Source of the DNA: Thraustochytrium sp. TN22
Lineage: Eukaryota; Sar; Bigyra; Thraustochytrida; Thraustochytriidae
Assembly: GCA_013306675.1 (NCBI GenBank)
Contig: JABLUY010000022.1
Location: forward strand, 1-64,000
DNA length: 64,000 bases
Reading direction: 5' to 3'
In this document: in pieces, positions 18,413 to 30,173 of the stretch
How the letters are laid out: each line of letters opens with the position of its first letter
Numbering within the stretch: the first letter of the stretch is position 1
The notes under the pieces: generated by a model
Told to the model about the DNA's origin: nothing
Database searches by the model: none
Seen by the model: the letters and a program-made list of their open reading frames with translations, nothing else
Position numbers and translations under genes: made by a program

Positions 18413-19621
18413 CGTGCGCAGAGGGTAGTAGTAGAGCGCTCGTTCCTTGTCTGGCCACGGTCTCCGTCTTGTGGCTCTCGTCTCATGGCCACGACGACGG
18501 GAGGGACCGCTGGTGCGACTTCGACAGGGGCTACGACGATCAATCAATCAGAACGGCGAGAGCGGGACGAGTCAGAGGCCGACGACTGCGTTACATCATC
18601 GTCGGGCGCCGCCAAAAAGGCTTCCCCAGGCCAACAGCTCGTAGCAAGGCCAGCTCCTCGTTCTTGTTACTCTGCTCGTATAAGGCTGTGCAGAGACACG
18701 ACAGCGGGGCGCACGTCGCTGACGGACGGATTCCGCTTGCGAACCCTGCGGCTACCTGCGCTTCGTGCCCTGGTTCTCACTCGCCAGCTTGCCTATCAGA
18801 ATCAAGAAACATAGCTTGCTGCTCTTTGCGCTTCGACAAGAGGACGAACAAAGCAAGACCGCACGAGGCTTGACTCACACACCTCAACTCGCCCTTTGCG
18901 CCCATCACCATACGCGTCGCACACGTCTCTCGACCACGAGCTAACGTTACTTCTACGCACCCTCTCGAGCCGCCTCGATTCTCAAGCCAAGTGATAAAGG
19001 CCGGTGCGACGCAGCGACAGCGTCAAGCGCTGGCCTTGACAAGCCTTCAGACAAGGGCGTGCGCTCGCGCCTCACCGCACGGTCCTCGCGTCGCACCAGC
19101 TCGCCGCACGGGGTCCTTCCCTCGCTCCAGGAGCCGAGCGAGGGACGCGGCCCGTGCGCCCTGCCGCTCGGCTCGGCTCGCCTCGCCTCGCCTCGCCGCT
19201 CGACCACCCGCGAGAGCCGCCAAGGGGACCTCGCGCGGTCTCGTCCGCCCTCGCGGCGCGGCTTGCCAGACAAATGATGAGCAGCCCGCTCGTAGCCGGG
19301 GTGCAGCCCGCGCTCGCTCATCATCATCAGCTGCAGCTGCAGCGCCCGCCTGCCAAGACGCGCCGGCGCGTGCAGGCCGCGGCCAGGCCCGCCTCGCGAA
19401 AAGCGCGGGAAGCGCGGGAAGCGCAGCCCGCGCGCGGCGGCGGCGCGGCGCGGCGCGGCGCGCGCTCCGGAGAAGACTTCGGTGGCGGCAAGGTGTGGCG
19501 AGCGCAGCGCGAGCTCGTGCCCGTGCCGCGCGAACGCGAGCGCGAGCGAGGGCGCGGCGGGGAGGGCGGCGCGTGGGGCGGCGAGCGCGCGCGCGCGGCG
19601 CGGGACCCGGCCTACGAGACC
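18413..19621. other. 1.2-kb divergent upstream region
   Basis: Between the mitochondrial membrane protein gene and the GGNBP2-like gene. The frame of the latter stays open back to about 19154 (in-frame ATG at 19274), so part of this may be coding if an upstream start is used. That extension is Arg/Ala-rich. Nothing else recognisable. Confidence 0.45.
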
Positions 19622-21931
19622 ATGTCCGTGATGCAGCAGAGGTCGAAGCGGAGGTCGATGTTGCAGCACCCTGAGGCGCACCTGGACGAGCAGGACCGCG
19701 CGCCAGCGGACAGGGAGATCGTGCAGGGTCTCTCGCAGCTGTCCAAGGAGAACGCGCGCAAGTGCCTGCGCTGCACGCGCAACTCCATCATGAAGCTAAT
19801 GGCCAAGTACAACCAGGACATTGGGTGCTCCGGGTGCGTGCGCGAGGTCAAGCAGAGCCTGGAGAACGCTAGGCTGTGTAAGCCAGGCATCATGAGCGCT
19901 CTGTTTTTGGAGACCGCGAACGGGGAGCTTTCGCTGCGACCGCAGTTCAAAGACACCGAGGAGATCGCGAAACTCTTTGCATCTTTCAACAACCAGGCAT
20001 ACTTCAGCCAGCGCAAGGGCAGCTCCAAGCGGCAGCGATGCCCGCTGCACTTTGCCAATCCGCGCATGGACGAGCCGTGGATCCAGGTCTGGGACGATAT
20101 GCCCCTGGAGGTGCAGGAGCGCATCGCGCGCCTGGAGATTCACGAGCTCAGCGACCAGCTCACCGAGCACCTTAAGCAGCTATACTTTTGTCGCGATTGT
20201 CGCGGCAACGTGCTCAAGGCGCTCGACCTGCTTGTGGGCTTCATGGACCCTTATGAGCTCGAGGAAGACGAGGAGTACGCGCCTGAGTACTTTCGCCCCT
20301 TCATGCTGGGCGCCTTTGAGGATACGCTCTGGGGGCTCGAGGAGTCTGGTCGTGGCGGCGTCCAGCGCCGTCACCCTTCGCTGGGCAACATCTCCGATAA
20401 GGACGCTGACAGCAACGGGCTGGACGCGAACGACGAAGACGGGGGCAACGACGACGACGACGATGATGACAATGACACCGCGGACAACACTGAGGCCTTG
20501 GGCAATCTCGACGATGTTGACTCGACCGACTTCCCCGTGGATCTTGACGAGTACAAGATTTGCGCGGTATCGGCGCAACAGCAGCAGCAGGCGCAGCAGC
20601 AGGCGCAGCAGGCACAGCAGGCGCAGCAGCCAAAACAGAAGCAACTTCGAGACCAGGATGACGACGATGAAGATGACGCCTTTATAAATCACCTCAGAGG
20701 GGACGGCACCCAGCGAAATGGCGCTGACGGCGCCGGCGCCCAGGCCGCGAACGGTGCCGACGGTGGACATGACCGTGCCGCGAGCAACGATGACGCTGGC
20801 CGCATCCATGGCGACGCAGAGCACGCGCACGCGCACGCGCACACGCACACGCATGAAAACGCACACGATCACGAACACGAGCATGACGCGCTCGCAACGG
20901 CCTTCAACGGCGGCACTGGTGGTGAGATGGTGCTGTCCAAGCGGCGCCTAAGCGAGGACAGCTGCCAGTGCTGGGACTGCACGCGCGAACGTGAGGATCC
21001 GGACTACCAGGACGACGATAACGACTCATACATGCTGCAGGGCGCAACGCACCTGCTCACGAACCTGGACGATGTCGTGCTGCTCATCCAGCGAGCTGAG
21101 GAAGCGGACGCGCGCGATGAGCTGAACCGCCAGAGCGGCGGTTCCAGTGACCGGCATGCACCTACTCTCAAAGACGGCCAGATGGAGCTCCTTCACTGCA
21201 TCGGCAAGGTTCTGTTGGACCGCATCCGCGACACCTGGATCGAGGAACTGGTGCGTCGCCGCACGGGCGAGCTTCTGGCTTGGCTCACGCTCTCCTGCAT
21301 GCGGACCAACCTGCAGGCCGCACTTCAGAGCCAGAGCGAGGAGTCGCTTCTCCTGCTTCTCGAAGAGGAGGAAAATCGGGAGAAGGAGCAGCAGTCCCGC
21401 AAGAAGAGCAAGAAGAAGAACAAGAAGAAGAAGCAGACGCAGACGCAGACACAGACGCAGACGGCCGCCGCGGGTGCTGCCAAGAGGCCGACCACGCCCG
21501 CTCCTGAGCCCGCTCTTGCACCTGCGCCTGTGCCTGCTTCCATCTCTGCTTCCACGCCCGCGCCGCCTCCGCCCGTGGAGGTGGAGGATGCCCCTGCGCC
21601 TGCGGACGAGCCGTCTGTGCGGTCGCCCATGGATGCGTGGGACCAAGCCTGCGAGGCGCGGCTCCTGGCCCAATTTGGCGCAACGCCCACGCATGCTAGC
21701 AACGCATTGGACTCCCTGGACACGGACGGTCCCGGCTTTGGCGCCTCGTTTCTGGAAGCAGCCGAAGAGGAGGATGTTGCGGACGGCGGCGGCGGCCTGA
21801 CCGAGGACGAGATCCGCGAGGCGCAGCTGCAGCTGCAGCGTCGCATGGGCAAGTCCTCGCGCGCCGAGTTGCGCGCCAATCTGCGCGAGAAGTTCTATAG
21901 CCTCAATGGGCACTCTGGCACGGCGAACTGA
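19622..21931 (+). CDS. GGNBP2-like Cys-rich protein
   Basis: 769 residues from the ATG at 19622 (MSVMQQRSKR); an ATG at 19274 would add 116 residues of low complexity. The core resembles gametogenetin-binding protein 2: paired Cys (C48/C51, C69/C72 in GCSGCVREVK), a LSLRPQFKD segment, RCPLHF, an IQVWDDMP Trp segment, and LYFCRDCRGNVLKALDLL followed by an acidic EEDEEYAPEYF-type stretch. A distal block (CIGKVLLDRIRDTWIEELV) matches the helical part that follows in that family, as recalled. Several Cys pairs suggest zinc binding. Inserted between the two halves are an Asp-rich run, a Gln/Ala repeat, and a His-rich segment alternating Ala-His, Thr-His and Glu-His. Metazoan GGNBP2 is linked to germ-cell and growth control; the molecular role here is unknown. 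Confidence 0.72.
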   Translation: MSVMQQRSKRRSMLQHPEAHLDEQDRAPADREIVQGLSQLSKENARKCLRCTRNSIMKLMAKYNQDIGCSGCVREVKQSLENARLCKPGIMSALFLETANGELSLRPQFKDTEEIAKLFASFNNQAYFSQRKGSSKRQRCPLHFANPRMDEPWIQVWDDMPLEVQERIARLEIHELSDQLTEHLKQLYFCRDCRGNVLKALDLLVGFMDPYELEEDEEYAPEYFRPFMLGAFEDTLWGLEESGRGGVQRRHPSLGNISDKDADSNGLDANDEDGGNDDDDDDDNDTADNTEALGNLDDVDSTDFPVDLDEYKICAVSAQQQQQAQQQAQQAQQAQQPKQKQLRDQDDDDEDDAFINHLRGDGTQRNGADGAGAQAANGADGGHDRAASNDDAGRIHGDAEHAHAHAHTHTHENAHDHEHEHDALATAFNGGTGGEMVLSKRRLSEDSCQCWDCTREREDPDYQDDDNDSYMLQGATHLLTNLDDVVLLIQRAEEADARDELNRQSGGSSDRHAPTLKDGQMELLHCIGKVLLDRIRDTWIEELVRRRTGELLAWLTLSCMRTNLQAALQSQSEESLLLLLEEEENREKEQQSRKKSKKKNKKKKQTQTQTQTQTAAAGAAKRPTTPAPEPALAPAPVPASISASTPAPPPPVEVEDAPAPADEPSVRSPMDAWDQACEARLLAQFGATPTHASNALDSLDTDGPGFGASFLEAAEEEDVADGGGGLTEDEIREAQLQLQRRMGKSSRAELRANLREKFYSLNGHSGTAN

Positions 21932-21973
21932 AGAGCAAGAAAACGTCGAAAGCGTTCGTAGGTGCCATGACCT

Positions 21974-22017
21974 GTGTCATTCATTCGTTCATTCATGCAT
22001 TCATTCATTCATTCATC
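21974..22017. repeat. (attc)n microsatellite
   Basis: Ten or so imperfect attc/gttc units in the 200-base convergent space between the GGNBP2-like gene and the amine oxidase gene. It resembles the attc tract at 11815-11836, also in a convergent spacer. Confidence 0.85.
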
Positions 22018-22130
22018 CTTCTCTCTGTTTCACCACCCCTGTGTGGCGGGCATTTCTCACGGACAATCCGAGTCAATCAAATCCTTTTGTCGTCATTGTC
22101 ATCATTGGGAACCTATCAGGTTGCTTCGGG

Positions 22131-24389
22131 TCAAGTGGAGGCCTCGAGCTGCTGCTGTTGCTGCTGCTGGCGGGGCTCGTGTGAGGGTCCACGGCCATTG
22201 GTCGCCGGATCATTCTCCTCCTGCTGCTCGCTCGACGCTTTGACGTTCTCACCGTTCTCACCGCCAAGTGCCTGCGGCAGGGGCGGGGGCGTGAAGCTAT
22301 AATTGTGAATGATGTAGCGACGTAGGACAGCCACACTGAGGGACTCGACCGGACTCTTGAGCGGTCGAGGCACGGCAAGGCGGCCCGAGGCAGATTGGAT
22401 GGCACCGAGGCGGCGCAGGACATTGTCACGTCCCGTGGAGGCATCCACCGCGGACCGAGAATGGTGTGTCAGGTCCTCCGTCGGACGCGCCAGGAGTGAG
22501 TGGATGTGGCGCGCCTCGCGGATGCCGCTCATAAATGCGCCGTGTACGGTGGCGGGGTAATACTTGTTGGTCGCCTCGCCGGCGAAGAAGACCCGCGGGG
22601 TGGCATGCGCTTCTGTCATTGGGTCCGCGGACACCGAAGCAGCGATGAGATCGTAATCCTCCTCCGAGGCGTCCACGCCGATGAAGCTGTAAGAACCACC
22701 GGCAAAAGGGTCAGAGCGCCAGCGCGTGACGACATGGTCCTTGGGCTGCGGAACGGCCGCGGAGCCGTACATGAGCCGCAAGATGCGCAGCACCTCGGCC
22801 AGGATATCGGCGTCGGCCTCGCGCTCAAGCGCCTCCGCCGTGCGGCCCGAGACGAGCGCGATGAGAACGGGCGACCCGCAGGCCTGCGTGGCGTCCCAAA
22901 ACATGGGGAAATGGCCGCGCTTGGCACTCGCGTAGGCCATGAGCGAGCGCTCTTTCCAGAAGACCGTGTCAAAGGCCATGACGACCTTGTTGAGCACGCC
23001 AAAGCTGAGGCGGTCGATGGCTTCGAGCTTCTCCTGCGGCAGCGGAGGGTCAAATGCGATGGAGCGTGCCTTGAGCACGCCGAGCGGCACAGTCACGAGA
23101 CAGGCATCCGCCTCGATGGACTCGCCGATCGAAGTGTGCACGATGCAGGCGTGGCTGTCAGCCGTCGGCTCGCGGTACTCGACGCGTGCCACGGGGCAGC
23201 TAAGGCGCACGTCGAGGCCAGCGGCGAGGTGCTCCGCAATGGAACCGATGCCACCCTCCACCATGCAGTGTGCGCCGCCGAAGCTGAACTCATCGTCCGC
23301 GTCCCAGAACTCGTTGCTCACTGTGTCCAGGTCGCTGCTGAGCGAGTACTCGAGGTAGGACATGTTCCACTCCAGCGCGCGACGCTGCGGATCCGTGAGC
23401 TCCGGTACGATGACCTTGAGCGCGTGGTCCAACGCAGCTTGCAGCGAGACGCTGCGCACTTCGGGCGCACGTGCCAGCGGCTCCGCGGCCACGGTGCCGG
23501 CGCCGGCGCCGGTGCCAGAGCTGACGCTGATGCTGGCCGCGCCAGTGGCGCCGGCTGCACCGGCGCCGCGACTGCCGTGCGAGGCAGCTTCGTCGGCATC
23601 GGCGTCCGCGTCGGTCTCGTTCGCGCGGTCTCGTTCGCGGTCCACGTCATGTTTGATGAGCACGAGCGAGGGCGCCTTGCCGCCCCCAAGGCGGCGCGAG
23701 CGGCGCGTAGGGGCAGCCGCGGCGGCGGCAGCGCCGTCTTGGGCTGCAGGCTGCTTGTCGGCGCCCGAGACGCGGGAGCGGCCTCGCGCGGAGCCGGCCT
23801 GGCGGCGATCGCCGACGCGACGTGCACTGGGCCGCCGTGCCGGGTCGCGGCGCTGCATGGCGGCGGCCTCGAGTCCCTCGTTGAAGATGTCCTCGGCAAA
23901 GCGGTCGTCCGGCCGGCCCATGAGGCGGCCGTCCGCATCGTGCAACGCGCTGTCCTCCTGCTTGAAAAGGCCCTTGCCATAGTGTTCGGCCAGCTGTGCG
24001 ATCGGGTTCTCTTGAATGCCGTGGATGAAGCTGGCGCCGAGATCGGCCGCGCCGGCCGCGCCGCCGGCGAGCGGCGCGGCATGCACACGGCCGCCGACGC
24101 GTGCGCGCGCCTCGAGCACGACCACCTGGAGGCCGCGGTGCTGCAGCTCCTGCGCGGCCGCCAGGCCGGCCAGGCCGGCCCCCACGACGACGACGCGGCC
24201 CAGGTGCCGCGGCTTGCTGGCCGCAGCGGCCTGCCGCCTCCGCTTCCGCCTGTTCTCAGCCTCGCGCAGCTCGCGCTGCCTCCGCTTGTCCGCGGCGGCT
24301 TGTGCCTGCTGCAGGCCATCCGCCTCTCCGCTCGAGAGCGCCCTCGCCGCGCGCCGCGACGCCTCGCGCTGCCGCCGCCGCAGCCGCAT
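22131..24389 (-). CDS. FAD-dependent amine oxidase (LSD1/polyamine-oxidase-like)
   Basis: 752 residues from the ATG at 24389 (a 59-residue longer start exists at 24566). After a basic, helical N-terminus comes the FAD dinucleotide motif VVVVGAGLAGLAAAQ (124-139 in the long numbering), then LEARARVGGRV and GASFIHG. The conserved flavin-site Lys sits in FGVLNKVVMAFD. The C-terminal FAD block reads FFAGEATNKYYPATVHGA. Together these define the flavin amine oxidase family that includes LSD1 histone demethylases and polyamine oxidases. No SWIRM domain is visible. About 120 low-complexity residues interrupt the domain where LSD1 carries its tower insertion, but they look disordered (Ala/Asp/Gly-rich) and not like coiled-coil helices. 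The tail ends in poly-Gln. Substrate (methyl-lysine or polyamine) cannot be settled from sequence. Confidence 0.85.
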   Translation of the reverse strand: MRLRRRQREASRRAARALSSGEADGLQQAQAAADKRRQRELREAENRRKRRRQAAAASKPRHLGRVVVVGAGLAGLAAAQELQHRGLQVVVLEARARVGGRVHAAPLAGGAAGAADLGASFIHGIQENPIAQLAEHYGKGLFKQEDSALHDADGRLMGRPDDRFAEDIFNEGLEAAAMQRRDPARRPSARRVGDRRQAGSARGRSRVSGADKQPAAQDGAAAAAAAPTRRSRRLGGGKAPSLVLIKHDVDRERDRANETDADADADEAASHGSRGAGAAGATGAASISVSSGTGAGAGTVAAEPLARAPEVRSVSLQAALDHALKVIVPELTDPQRRALEWNMSYLEYSLSSDLDTVSNEFWDADDEFSFGGAHCMVEGGIGSIAEHLAAGLDVRLSCPVARVEYREPTADSHACIVHTSIGESIEADACLVTVPLGVLKARSIAFDPPLPQEKLEAIDRLSFGVLNKVVMAFDTVFWKERSLMAYASAKRGHFPMFWDATQACGSPVLIALVSGRTAEALEREADADILAEVLRILRLMYGSAAVPQPKDHVVTRWRSDPFAGGSYSFIGVDASEEDYDLIAASVSADPMTEAHATPRVFFAGEATNKYYPATVHGAFMSGIREARHIHSLLARPTEDLTHHSRSAVDASTGRDNVLRRLGAIQSASGRLAVPRPLKSPVESLSVAVLRRYIIHNYSFTPPPLPQALGGENGENVKASSEQQEENDPATNGRGPSHEPRQQQQQQQLEAST

Positions 24390-25060
24390 CGCCCCGCCGC
24401 CCTCGCGCGCTCCGGGCTGCTCTGCTCCGCTCTGCCCTGCTCTGCGCTGCTCCGCTCTCGCGGCCGGGCCGGGCGCTTCGCTTCCGCCAGCTGCTCGTTC
24501 AAAACGCACAAGCTCAACTTGAGCTCGATCAACCTGCTCAAGAAAACAAACCAGAGAAAGCACCAAGACCCGCCCGCCGCGCGCCGCGCTCCCGCGGCCT
24601 CCGCCGCCCGCGCCGCGCGCCCGCGCCCGCGCGCGCGCCGCGCCGCGCCGCGCGCGCCGCGCCGCGCGCGCGCGCTCGAAACCGTTTTGCGCGTCCCTCC
24701 CGCCGGCGCCGCCGGGCTCATCCGGCTCCTGCTCCTCCGCCTCGTGCCGCTGCTGCTGCTGCTAGTAGCCTAGCTAGCTAGGAGGGCGCGAAACGGCCGC
24801 GCCCGTTGGCGTTTCGGAACCGCCGGTGTGCACGCTGGGGGCGACGTGCGCGCGCCTTAAGCGGCGCGGCGGCGCCGGGGCGGCGCGCGGCGCGTGGCGG
24901 CCGCGTAAGGCGGCGGCGCGAGCGCTGCGGCGGCCAGGCAGCGCGCGAGGCGGGCAGGCGGAGATTGATCGCGGCGGCGCGGCGGCGGCGGCGGCGGCGG
25001 AGCGGAGCGGAGCGCGGCGCGGCGCGGGAGGAGCGGAGCGGAGCGAGCGAGCGGGAGAGG
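24390..25060. other. Divergent upstream region
   Basis: Between the amine oxidase gene and NDUFS7, both read outward. Dominated by gcgcgc and gcggcg runs and several gctagctagg-type motifs near 24770. No gene or RNA recognised. Confidence 0.5.
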
Positions 25061-26095
<1,035 letters not shown>

Positions 26096-26119
26096 AAACA
26101 TTCGTAATAACTACGTCGC

Positions 26120-26805
26120 GTTTGCAAACACTTGCTCCAACTCCGCGATGTCAAGAAGATCAAGACTCTACGCGTCTCCAGGAAGAAACACTCTCGTTGA
26201 GAGTTAGTTGCTCCAACTCCACTTGCTTGCTGTGCGATGTCAAGAAGATCAAGACGCTACGCGTGCGTCTCCAAGTAGAAACACTCTCGTTGTCACTTCC
26301 TACCACAGCATGCTCCAACTCCACTTGTTTGCAGTACCTTGTCAAGAAGGTCAAGACTCAACGCGTTTCCAGGCAGAAGCAGCAAAACAATTGCTCCAAC
26401 TCTACTTGCTTGCTGTGCGATGGTTTATAAAAAGAAGATCAACACGCGTCTCCAGGTAGAAACACTCCTCTACGCGTCTCCAGATAGAAACACTCTCGTG
26501 GAGAGTTAGTTGCTCCAACTCCACTTGCTTTCTGTGCGATGTCAAGAAGATCAAGACGCTACGCGTGCGTTTCTAGGTAGAAACACTCTCGTTGTCACTT
26601 CCTACCACAGCATGCTCCAACTCCACTTGTTTGCAGTACCTTGTCAAGAAGGTCAAGACTCCACGCGTTTCCAGGCAGAAGCAGCAAAACAATTGCTCCA
26701 ACTCTACTTGCTTGCTGTGCGATGGTTTGAAGAAGATCAACACTCCACCACGCCTTTCCAGGTAGAAACACTCTCCTTGGAACTTTGTACGCCTCCTTGG
26801 CAATC
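26120..26805 (+). repeat. Satellite array derived from the 3' end of NDUFS7
   Basis: Eight diverged units of about 80-105 bases, each containing tgctccaactc-acttg, then gtcaagaagatcaag, acgcgt-tccagg and (t/a)agaaacactc. Unit starts lie near 26131, 26209, 26306, 26392, 26510, 26608, 26694 and 26797. A higher-order period of about 302 bases makes 26208-26415 nearly identical to 26510-26717. The segment aagaagatcaag plus actctacgcgtctccagg aligns with the final codons of NDUFS7 (aagaagatcaag, 15 bases absent, then actctgcgcctccgcagg), including the stop and the following aaaca. In the gene frame each unit reads KKIKTLRVSR, matching KKIK-TLRLRR of the enzyme. Confidence 0.9.
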
Positions 26806-27542
26806 ACTCGCTCCAAGTCTACTGGCTTGCTCTGCTGATGTCAGTCTTGACTGCGCCGATGTTCGACGCTTGCAGGCCGAGTCTAGCCGCGCTAGGCCAG
26901 ATAACTTTTGGCGCCAAGGGCTGAGAGTCACGGCCAGCCTTGGAAAAAGTCGGGTCAATTTTTTTTTTTACCAAACTGCCCGTGCGGCGCCCAGTGGCAA
27001 CTTGGAGTGCAGAACGCGAGATGAAGACTACCAGTCACGGTCTCGCAGTCAACGAAAAGGACCTGTGTCGCATTGTCTCCGACTGACTCGGAGGCGGAGG
27101 CTTGCGCCCCAACGGATTGGCCACACCCGCCACTGACATGATGGACGTGTTGGAAAAGGAGAGAGAAAAAAAAACGAAAGCTGGCCTTTCGGGCAGAAGC
27201 GAGCACCGCGGACTTGATCCTACCACTTCCTCGGCTCGCATTACTTCAAGTTGGACTTGGTCTGAGTGACGCCTCAGCACCTCTCTGGGACTTCTTTTTT
27301 GAAGGACAAGACAAACGCCACGAGGCGCGCAGAGGCTGCTTGCCCGCGGCGCATGCCCGGAGCTTAGGCAGAGAGTGTAACGATGCTTTCCTCGCGGCCG
27401 CGATCCACTTTTGTGTAGTAGGAATGTAAATGCTGCTGACCACCCGTGGAAAAACGCTGATTGATCGCGTCGCGGCGGCTCGGCAAAACTGCTTTGCTTT
27501 GACCTTCGGGACGGACGCCAAGGCAAGACCTTGCCAATCGAA
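26806..27542. other. Intergenic region downstream of the satellite
   Basis: Holds a poly-T tract near 26959 and a poly-A tract near 27168. No convincing gene. The DUF2306 promoter should lie in the last part. Confidence 0.5.
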
Positions 27543-28709
27543 ATGGAGGACAAGAAAATGCAGCGCCAGGGAGACGCGGAGCAGCCGCAGGAGGACGAGA
27601 CGCACAAGCTAGACGTGGTGCCCCTGGTTTTTCGACGAGGTCTGATCCTCTTGGGCGCCTGCCTGGGGACTGTGACGTTCGCTGTACAGATTCATGGATT
27701 CCAGGGTCTGGTGGGCTGCGGCCTGCTCCTGGGCATCAGCGCGATGCTGAGCAGGCTGCTCCCCGGCATGATTGGCAGCTTTGGGTCGAGCACCAAGTAC
27801 TTTCTCTTCGGTGTGACCATGGGCGCGGACATCATCCCGCTGTACCAGGTGGCCAACTACACGATGCGGGGCATCGAGGGCGCCCTGCTGGCCCGGAGCG
27901 AGCCCGGGGCGGACCTGGAGGCCAGCACTGAGTGCGCGCTTGCTTCGCTGTATTCTACGGAGCCGCGCTGCTTTGAACCCGCGGAGACCCGTGTCTTCCC
28001 CGGCGCGCAGTACACGGAGTATCGCGTCATGCTCTGGGTGCACATTTGGGGGGCGCTGCTGGCGCTGCTCCTCGGGCTGCTCCAGTTCTACACGCCCTTT
28101 CGGCGCGCACACCGCACGACGCACCGCGTGCTGGGCCGCCTCTACGTGGTGGCTATTGTGGCGGCGTCCATTGGGGCCTTCGCGCTAGGCCTCACGTCGG
28201 AGGGCGGCCTCGTGGTCAACGTGACGTTTTCCGTGGTGAGCGTATTTTGGCTCGTGAGCATCCTTGTGGCAGTTTACTTTGCGATGCGGCGCGACGTGCC
28301 GCGCCACAAGGCGTGGATGGTGCGCAACTACTGGGGCGTGACCTGGGGCTCGACCTCGCTGCGCTGGCAGCTGGAACTCATCTACAAGGGCTTTCAGGTG
28401 CCCTTCTCCCGGGCTTACCCGGTAGCCGTGGTCACCTCAATCGTGCCTGCGATCCTTATCGTCGAGTACTACGTCCACTTTCATCACTACCCGGCCTACG
28501 CTGCGGGCCGCGAGCATGCGCAGGATCGCGACGGACCGCCGCTGCCGCTCCCGGCACAGGAAAAAGATTCAAACAAGGCCAGCAACTCAAGCAAGGCCAG
28601 CAAGGGCCTGGACCAGCCGCACGAGGACGAGGGCTCTCGCCCCATCATCGCTCCTGTAAGCGAGGTGTGTCATCATCATCAAGTGCAGCTCCCGCTCTCG
28701 GTCGCGTGA
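27543..28709 (+). CDS. DUF2306 multi-pass membrane protein
   Basis: 388 residues from the ATG at 27543; the frame is open upstream to a TTG at 27531. Membrane segments lie near residues 32-55 and 60-80. The conserved block follows: WVHIWGALLALLLGLLQFY, then RTTHRVLGRLYVVAIV, then a later RHKAWMVRNYWGVTWGSTSL. These His/Arg motifs define the DUF2306 family as I know it (lumenal His-x-x-G, LQF, HR-x-x-GR-x-Y, and H-x-x-WM-x-R). The family is widespread and its biochemical role is undefined; some members are thought to bind haem through the conserved His. A charged soluble tail with Lys/Ser repeats ends the protein. A loop with several Cys/Glu precedes the core and may be lumenal. Confidence 0.8.
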   Translation: MEDKKMQRQGDAEQPQEDETHKLDVVPLVFRRGLILLGACLGTVTFAVQIHGFQGLVGCGLLLGISAMLSRLLPGMIGSFGSSTKYFLFGVTMGADIIPLYQVANYTMRGIEGALLARSEPGADLEASTECALASLYSTEPRCFEPAETRVFPGAQYTEYRVMLWVHIWGALLALLLGLLQFYTPFRRAHRTTHRVLGRLYVVAIVAASIGAFALGLTSEGGLVVNVTFSVVSVFWLVSILVAVYFAMRRDVPRHKAWMVRNYWGVTWGSTSLRWQLELIYKGFQVPFSRAYPVAVVTSIVPAILIVEYYVHFHHYPAYAAGREHAQDRDGPPLPLPAQEKDSNKASNSSKASKGLDQPHEDEGSRPIIAPVSEVCHHHQVQLPLSVA

Positions 28710-30173
28710 GCACAGCTTTGCCACCCCCGCCACTGCAAGAACTTCAACAAGTTCGCCACGGGCACCGAGCTGCCCGCGTCGCCGTAGCGGCTCTCCACCG
28801 GCGTCGACCTCGTTGGCTGTCACCGCCGCCGCCGCCGCCGCCGCCCGCCGCCGCCGCCAGCCTGAGCCTGCCAGTGACTCCGTGACTCGGAGCCTGAGGA
28901 AACGTGGCGAGCGGTCGTCGGAGACTCGCTGTCGCATTGGCGGCGGTGGCGGGCGTGCGGCGGCGGCGCCCACAAGCGTTGAGTGTGAGTGAGTGAGTTG
29001 TAATCTTTCCAAAGCTGACTGGCTGATCAAGTCTTGAAGCCGGGGCACGCTGCGGCCGAGCCGACCGCGGCGGCGGCCCTTGGCCAGCCTGCCGGCGAGG
29101 CGCCCGCGAACTCCCACGGCGTCGCGGTGCAGTGACTGGCACTGGCGGCCCTGCGGCGGGAGACTGGGACTAGCCCCTCACGAGCGCGGGCGTGCCGAGT
29201 CCGGTGGCATTCCCTGCTCCCTCCTCGCCCGCTTCCCGCGAACCGGACTCGCGCGCCGCGAGGGCCGCGCCGTCGCCCAGGGCGACCGCGCGCACGTCCA
29301 CGCGTAGGCGGCGTGGCGTAGCTTCGCGAGTCAGCAGGGCGACGCCCGAATCGGAGGCCGAGCCCGGCGACTCCTCGTCGAGTCCTCGAGCTCAGCTGGC
29401 CGGCGTGGCCAGCCAGCCAGCCAGCCAGCCCGCGCCAGCTGGCCGAGGCCCTGCGACTCCGAGGCCACGAGCTGAGATATCTTCGCTCGCCACGCTCTAC
29501 AGCTACAGCAACAGCTCCTCCTGCAACTTCGGAGCGAGGAGTCCGAACCTTGGAGACAGGAGAGCGACCATGGCGACGGCGACCTTGCCTCCGCGCGCGG
29601 CCTGGCCAAGGCCAACTTAGGTATGGCCAAACGCTGCCAGCGGCCAGCGCCACTGACGATCGACCTCATCGTCCCCCTCGGGATCGGCGCCTCCACCTGC
29701 ACGGCGCACGCCCGCCGAGCTCCTCACCCGGCGGTTGCTGGCTTACTGGTACCAGCGCGCCCCCGCCTGGTACCTCGCCACCGCCGCGCCGTCGCGCGAG
29801 GCTCGGCTCGGCTCGGCTCGACGCCCGGATGCCGCGCCGCCGCGCGCGCCCCTCCGCCGCTGCAGCGCTCGCGGCGCCCGCGGCGGCGGCGCCGAGCCTC
29901 GGCGCGCGCGGCTGCCTCGGCGCGCGCGAGGGCCGCCGGCGCGGCGCGGCGCGGCGCGGCGCGGCGCGGCGCGGCGGCGCGTGGAGAGGGAGCGAGAGCG
30001 AGAGCGAGAGCGGGAGTGGGAGAGGGTCCGAGCAACTCAGCAGAGCAGGAGCTGGCGAGCAGGACCGCGCAGGACTGCGCGGGACTGCGCGGGACTGCAG
30101 CGTACAGCGAGCGCGGCACAGGCCAGAGCAGAGCAGGCCAGGCCAGGCGTAGCGGCAGCGGCAGCGGCAGCGC
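28710..30173. other. 1.5-kb intergenic region
   Basis: Contains gccgcc runs near 28820-28860, an agcc tract near 29410-29430 and gcgcggcgcggc runs near 29940. Overlapping frames on both strands are Arg/Ala/Pro-biased and not convincing as genes. It probably includes the sulfotransferase promoter and 5' UTR. Confidence 0.45.

Noticed and set aside
22131-24389. Full LSD1 histone demethylase
   Set aside because: The flavin domain fits, but no SWIRM domain is visible and the insertion does not look like the tower coiled coil, so I left it as an amine oxidase.
22500-24773. 757-codon open frame on the plus strand
   Set aside because: It is the antisense of the amine oxidase gene; GC-rich codon use keeps antisense frames open. 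It contains no family motif.
26120-26805. CRISPR-like array
   Set aside because: Repeats are contiguous, diverged and of variable length without unique spacers, and this is a eukaryote; the units derive from NDUFS7.
27531-27542. Start of the DUF2306 protein at 27531
   Set aside because: The codon there is TTG; the first ATG in frame is at 27543.
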